Below, piece by piece: positions 61,482 to 64,000 of a DNA stretch of 64,000 nucleotides. The notes under the pieces are model-generated. The model worked only from the letters and a program-made list of their open reading frames with translations, ran no database searches and had not been told where the DNA came from. Source of the stretch: Arthrobacter sp. NicSoilC5 (GTDB taxonomy: Bacteria; Actinomycetota; Actinomycetes; Actinomycetales; Micrococcaceae); the NCBI RefSeq assembly GCF_019977395.1, contig NZ_AP024660.1, positions 248,001 to 312,000 on the forward strand, read 5' to 3'. The translations under genes were made by a program, and so were the position numbers. Every line of letters starts with the position of its first letter. Position 1 is the first letter of the stretch.

Positions 61482-62844
61482 GTCAAGGTGCTGCAACCCA
61501 TGTTCGGTAGGTACTTTGGCGTTGTGAGAGCACGCCTGAGTCGGTGAAGTAAGGAAGTTCTTGCGTGGCATTACTACCGCTGTTGGATTGGTTGCTTGTG
61601 GCCCTATTTGGCCGTAGAGAGACTTGGTCTGGGCCAGCTTCGAGCGATGACCAATGGAGCTGGCTGGGATTGATGACCGGCCTACCGGCTGCTGCTAGCG
61701 GGCTTTGCCAGTCAAATACAAAGGGTCGAAGAGCTGCTGCCGAAACGGAAAGGGCGCCAGTGGAGATTACTTGTGCCCACGGGGGACTCGAATACCCTCG
61801 ACAGGATGCATCGCAGTGAGAGCGCCCGCCTCTGCTCCAGCCGTGAAGTATTTTCGGTCCTGACCGGTCAAAGGAGCAAGTTAGTTGTGGCGAGGTGCCG
61901 ATATCGGAATTGACAGGTCCTGGATAACCTTCTCTGAACATAGCAGCCGCGGGCCCTTGCCGCTTCTAGCTAGAAGCAAGTCCCGCGAAACGAATCATGT
62001 GCCTCCTCAGCCTGCAGGTGAAAGGCTATCATCTTCGACGCCAAGGGCGTCCGCAGCGTCCGCGACATCCACCCCGGTAAGTGCTGATCATTCTCCGGCG
62101 GCGCCTGCAGTTTGGACAAATCGAGGACCAGCGAAAAACGACGCGACCTAACTGCAGTCCCTCGCTTCGCAACTTCATTTGCACACGTGTCAAACGGGAT
62201 GTACCTCTGGCTAGAGGGCGCATGTATAGTATCGGCGGCGTTGCGCGGGCGTGTTGAATACCGTTACGCACAGCACAGCCCCTTGCCTGCCCTTCCCCGA
62301 CACATCAATCGGTCTCCGGAATGTTGCAAAATCTGCACGGATGCTCTTCGCAACCAGAACCGGCAGGCTCAAGTGAAAGGTAAGGGTGCCATCCCAGGCT
62401 GGGGACGGAGCTGACCGGTTTTGTGATGTGTCCGGCCGGAACTGTTGCTGTCATTATCGGACCTTTCTGTTCCTCAAGCCCAGGTTCTCGTGGACGAGAG
62501 GGTAAGGGGAGGGCTTAACTACAGGGACTTGACCTGCGCAAGAACAGGTATCAACCCATAGAAAGGTGCAAGTAAATTGGGTTACGGTTCTTGTTGCGCA
62601 GGGGTTGCCGTATCTCATGAAACCAACGACAACCCCTGTTCATCGAAGTTAGACGTTCCGGCGGCGGCAGTCATGATACCGAAAGCCAAAATTATGAGCG
62701 CTTTTTGTGTGATTCCTAGGACTCCCAGTGGGAACTGTTGATTTCAAAGGCAGAGGTTATGGATCGTAACTACCGGGAAGGGACGCCAACCTTGGTACGG
62801 CTCTCTTCCAGAAAAGCAGCTGGAATCGCACTTGACAGTAGGGT
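61482..62844. other. Gene-poor region after nboR
   Basis: About 1.36 kb without a credible gene on either strand; open frames have no ribosome site and low protein quality. A 9-bp dyad CAGGGGTTG/CAACCCCTG occurs at 62599-62607 and 62630-62638. The region separates the operon terminus from the third PucR gene. Confidence 0.6.
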
Positions 62845-64000
62845 TCAGTCGGATCTGGACGAGTAGGACGGCCAGGCTTGAAACGCGAGCCAGAAGGCCG
62901 AAAAATCCGCTGAAGAAGCGATGTCTCGCCCTGTGACCTCTTTGATTCTGGTCAATCTGTAAGACAAGGTTTGACGGTGGATTCCGAGAGCGGCTGCCGT
63001 TTCATTCCAGCTGCGGTCGTGGGCAAGGAAGGCGAAAAGTGTTTCACGCAGAGCAGTCGATTTAGGATCTGCAGCCGCAAGCCCACCCAGCACTTGTTGA
63101 ACAATGGCGCAAGCTTCCTTTTTGGAACGAGTAAGCAGCGATACAGGGACTCCGACGAAATCGGTCCATTGGTCGTTCGTCCCACCGGATGAAAAAACCT
63201 TTGCGGCCTCATCGGCAGCTGCTTTAGCATCCCGCAGGTCAAGGTAAGTTGACGATGCTCCGGCCCGGATGTCGAGGCGGCGGAGCAGCTGCCTGACCTC
63301 ATTTCGGCTCTGCTCGGGCATTAGGACAAAAAACGAATTGCCTCCGGAGCCAGCCAGGATTGGCAGTGACTTGATGGAGGCGGCTCGGGCGACCTTGTTG
63401 CCGTCCTCTGCTGCCACTGCAACAAATTGATATCCCAGTGAAGTGCCGCCCGGGCCAAGCAGGGTCTCCAAGCCTTCCGGGCTCCGCCCTTCCAGGACGG
63501 ACGCTAGCATTTGCGCGGAGCGTTCCGCACGGCGTCGAAGAGTCCTTAAAAGTTGACTCAAGGCGACATCCACCACTTGCAGGACGTGGATTAGCAGGAA
63601 ACTGCTGACCTCCTCCCCGGGGTATTCCAAAATCATGAGCCGGGAGTCATTGTCCCCCGGGAGCGCATAGGTGCGTTCACGTGCCAAAGAGAGCATGGAT
63701 TCCAGCGGTGTGCCCTCCACAATTGGGAGCCCTGTTTGCTCATCCAAGACTCTGAGCCCAGCCCTAAGAAGCGCCTGCAAATCATTCATCATCCGTACCG
63801 GATCAGTACGGGCGTAGGTGGACAACTGGTAGAGCTTGCTGAGCTTGAGTACTTGCATGGTTTGGGTAGTGGCCGTAGCAGCAGCAACTGTTCGCCCGAT
63901 TGCGGCGAAGGGAGTGGCATCGTTCGTAAGAAGCACAGGGAAGGAGCGTTTCTCTGCTTCTTCGTATAGTTCCTGCGTGAGAGGGGGAAGACTTGGGTGA
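62845..64000 (-). CDS. PucR-family regulator 3 (5' end cut off)
   Basis: The frame is open up to the right edge. A GTG at 63936 would give 363 aa, but the upstream codons read on (SLPPLTQELYEEAEKRSFP), which fits a PucR N-terminal purine-regulator domain, so the real start is beyond 64000. The C-terminal HTH is AALGIHRQTLSYRLTRIKEVTG. It might be the PmfR-type activator of the methylaminobutyrate genes, expected just outside the window. Confidence 0.85.
   Translation of the reverse strand, partial: HPSLPPLTQELYEEAEKRSFPVLLTNDATPFAAIGRTVAAATATTQTMQVLKLSKLYQLSTYARTDPVRMMNDLQALLRAGLRVLDEQTGLPIVEGTPLESMLSLARERTYALPGDNDSRLMILEYPGEEVSSFLLIHVLQVVDVALSQLLRTLRRRAERSAQMLASVLEGRSPEGLETLLGPGGTSLGYQFVAVAAEDGNKVARAASIKSLPILAGSGGNSFFVLMPEQSRNEVRQLLRRLDIRAGASSTYLDLRDAKAAADEAAKVFSSGGTNDQWTDFVGVPVSLLTRSKKEACAIVQQVLGGLAAADPKSTALRETLFAFLAHDRSWNETAAALGIHRQTLSYRLTRIKEVTGRDIASSADFSAFWLAFQAWPSYSSRSD

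Noticed and set aside
1..64000. CRISPR array, rRNA or tRNA genes
   Set aside because: No regularly spaced repeats, rRNA-like stretches or complete tRNA cloverleafs were found by eye.

Overview
The window reads as part of a large conjugative plasmid (or an integrated conjugative element) from a high-GC actinobacterium of the Arthrobacter/Paenarthrobacter group. The transfer genes are of the actinobacterial type. The catabolic genes match, in length and key residues as far as I remember them, the nicotine-degradation enzymes of the Paenarthrobacter nicotinovorans megaplasmid pAO1. No search was run, so species and plasmid identity are inferences.

Layout. (1) 1-13672: transfer region. It holds a small membrane protein (5' end cut off), a polytopic T4SS membrane protein, an SCO6880-like protein, a VirB4-like ATPase, a VirD4-type coupling protein, a DUF4913-like protein, an ArdC-like antirestriction protein and SSB. 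On the minus strand follow two small proteins, a MobF relaxase-helicase and a zinc-ribbon/coiled-coil protein. (2) 13890-16888: a minus-strand operon of a 7-TM MAB_1171c-like protein, an ImmA/IrrE-like metallopeptidase, an MpaB/DUF2236 oxygenase and an SRPBCC protein. (3) 17788-22654: APC permease, an unrecognised 276-aa protein, 6-hydroxy-D-nicotine oxidase and an ABM-fold protein. (4) 22966-27613: LacI regulator, MFS transporter and GH3 glycosidase, a sugar island with no obvious link to nicotine. (5) 27614-28663: debris including the first part of an agmatine deiminase gene. (6) 28664-35460: molybdate transport (modABC) and molybdopterin synthesis (moaE, moaC, moeA; divergent moaA, moaD). 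(7) 35500-36418: degraded IS481-type element. (8) 36991-42131: nicotine dehydrogenase ndhMSL plus 6-hydroxy-L-nicotine oxidase. (9) 42588-44210: a displaced chromosomal gene pair (DUF948 and DUF6167 types) and IS30/IS110 remnants. (10) 45007-61481: ketone dehydrogenase subunits kdhM/kdhS, two divergent PucR regulators, a cupin, dihydroxypseudooxynicotine hydrolase, and a long plus-strand operon (kdhL, Dabb protein, cyclase, dhpH, coxG, omega-amidase, coxD, coxE, xdhC, unknown, nboR). (11) 61482-62844: a gene-poor stretch. (12) 62845-64000: a third PucR regulator cut off by the window end.

How it works together. NdhMSL hydroxylates nicotine to 6-hydroxynicotine. The L- and D-specific flavin oxidases convert the two enantiomers to 6-hydroxypseudooxynicotine. 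KdhLMS makes 2,6-dihydroxypseudooxynicotine, and the hydrolase splits it into 2,6-dihydroxypyridine and 4-methylaminobutyrate. DhpH makes 2,3,6-trihydroxypyridine. Its ring is probably opened hydrolytically by the cyclase-family protein to alpha-ketoglutaramate, which the omega-amidase converts to 2-oxoglutarate. NboR recycles the autoxidation product nicotine blue. The mod/moa genes and the Cox-type accessory genes supply and mature the molybdenum cofactor of the two hydroxylases. The 4-methylaminobutyrate branch (mabO, sad, folD, purU) and the nepAB pumps are not in this window.
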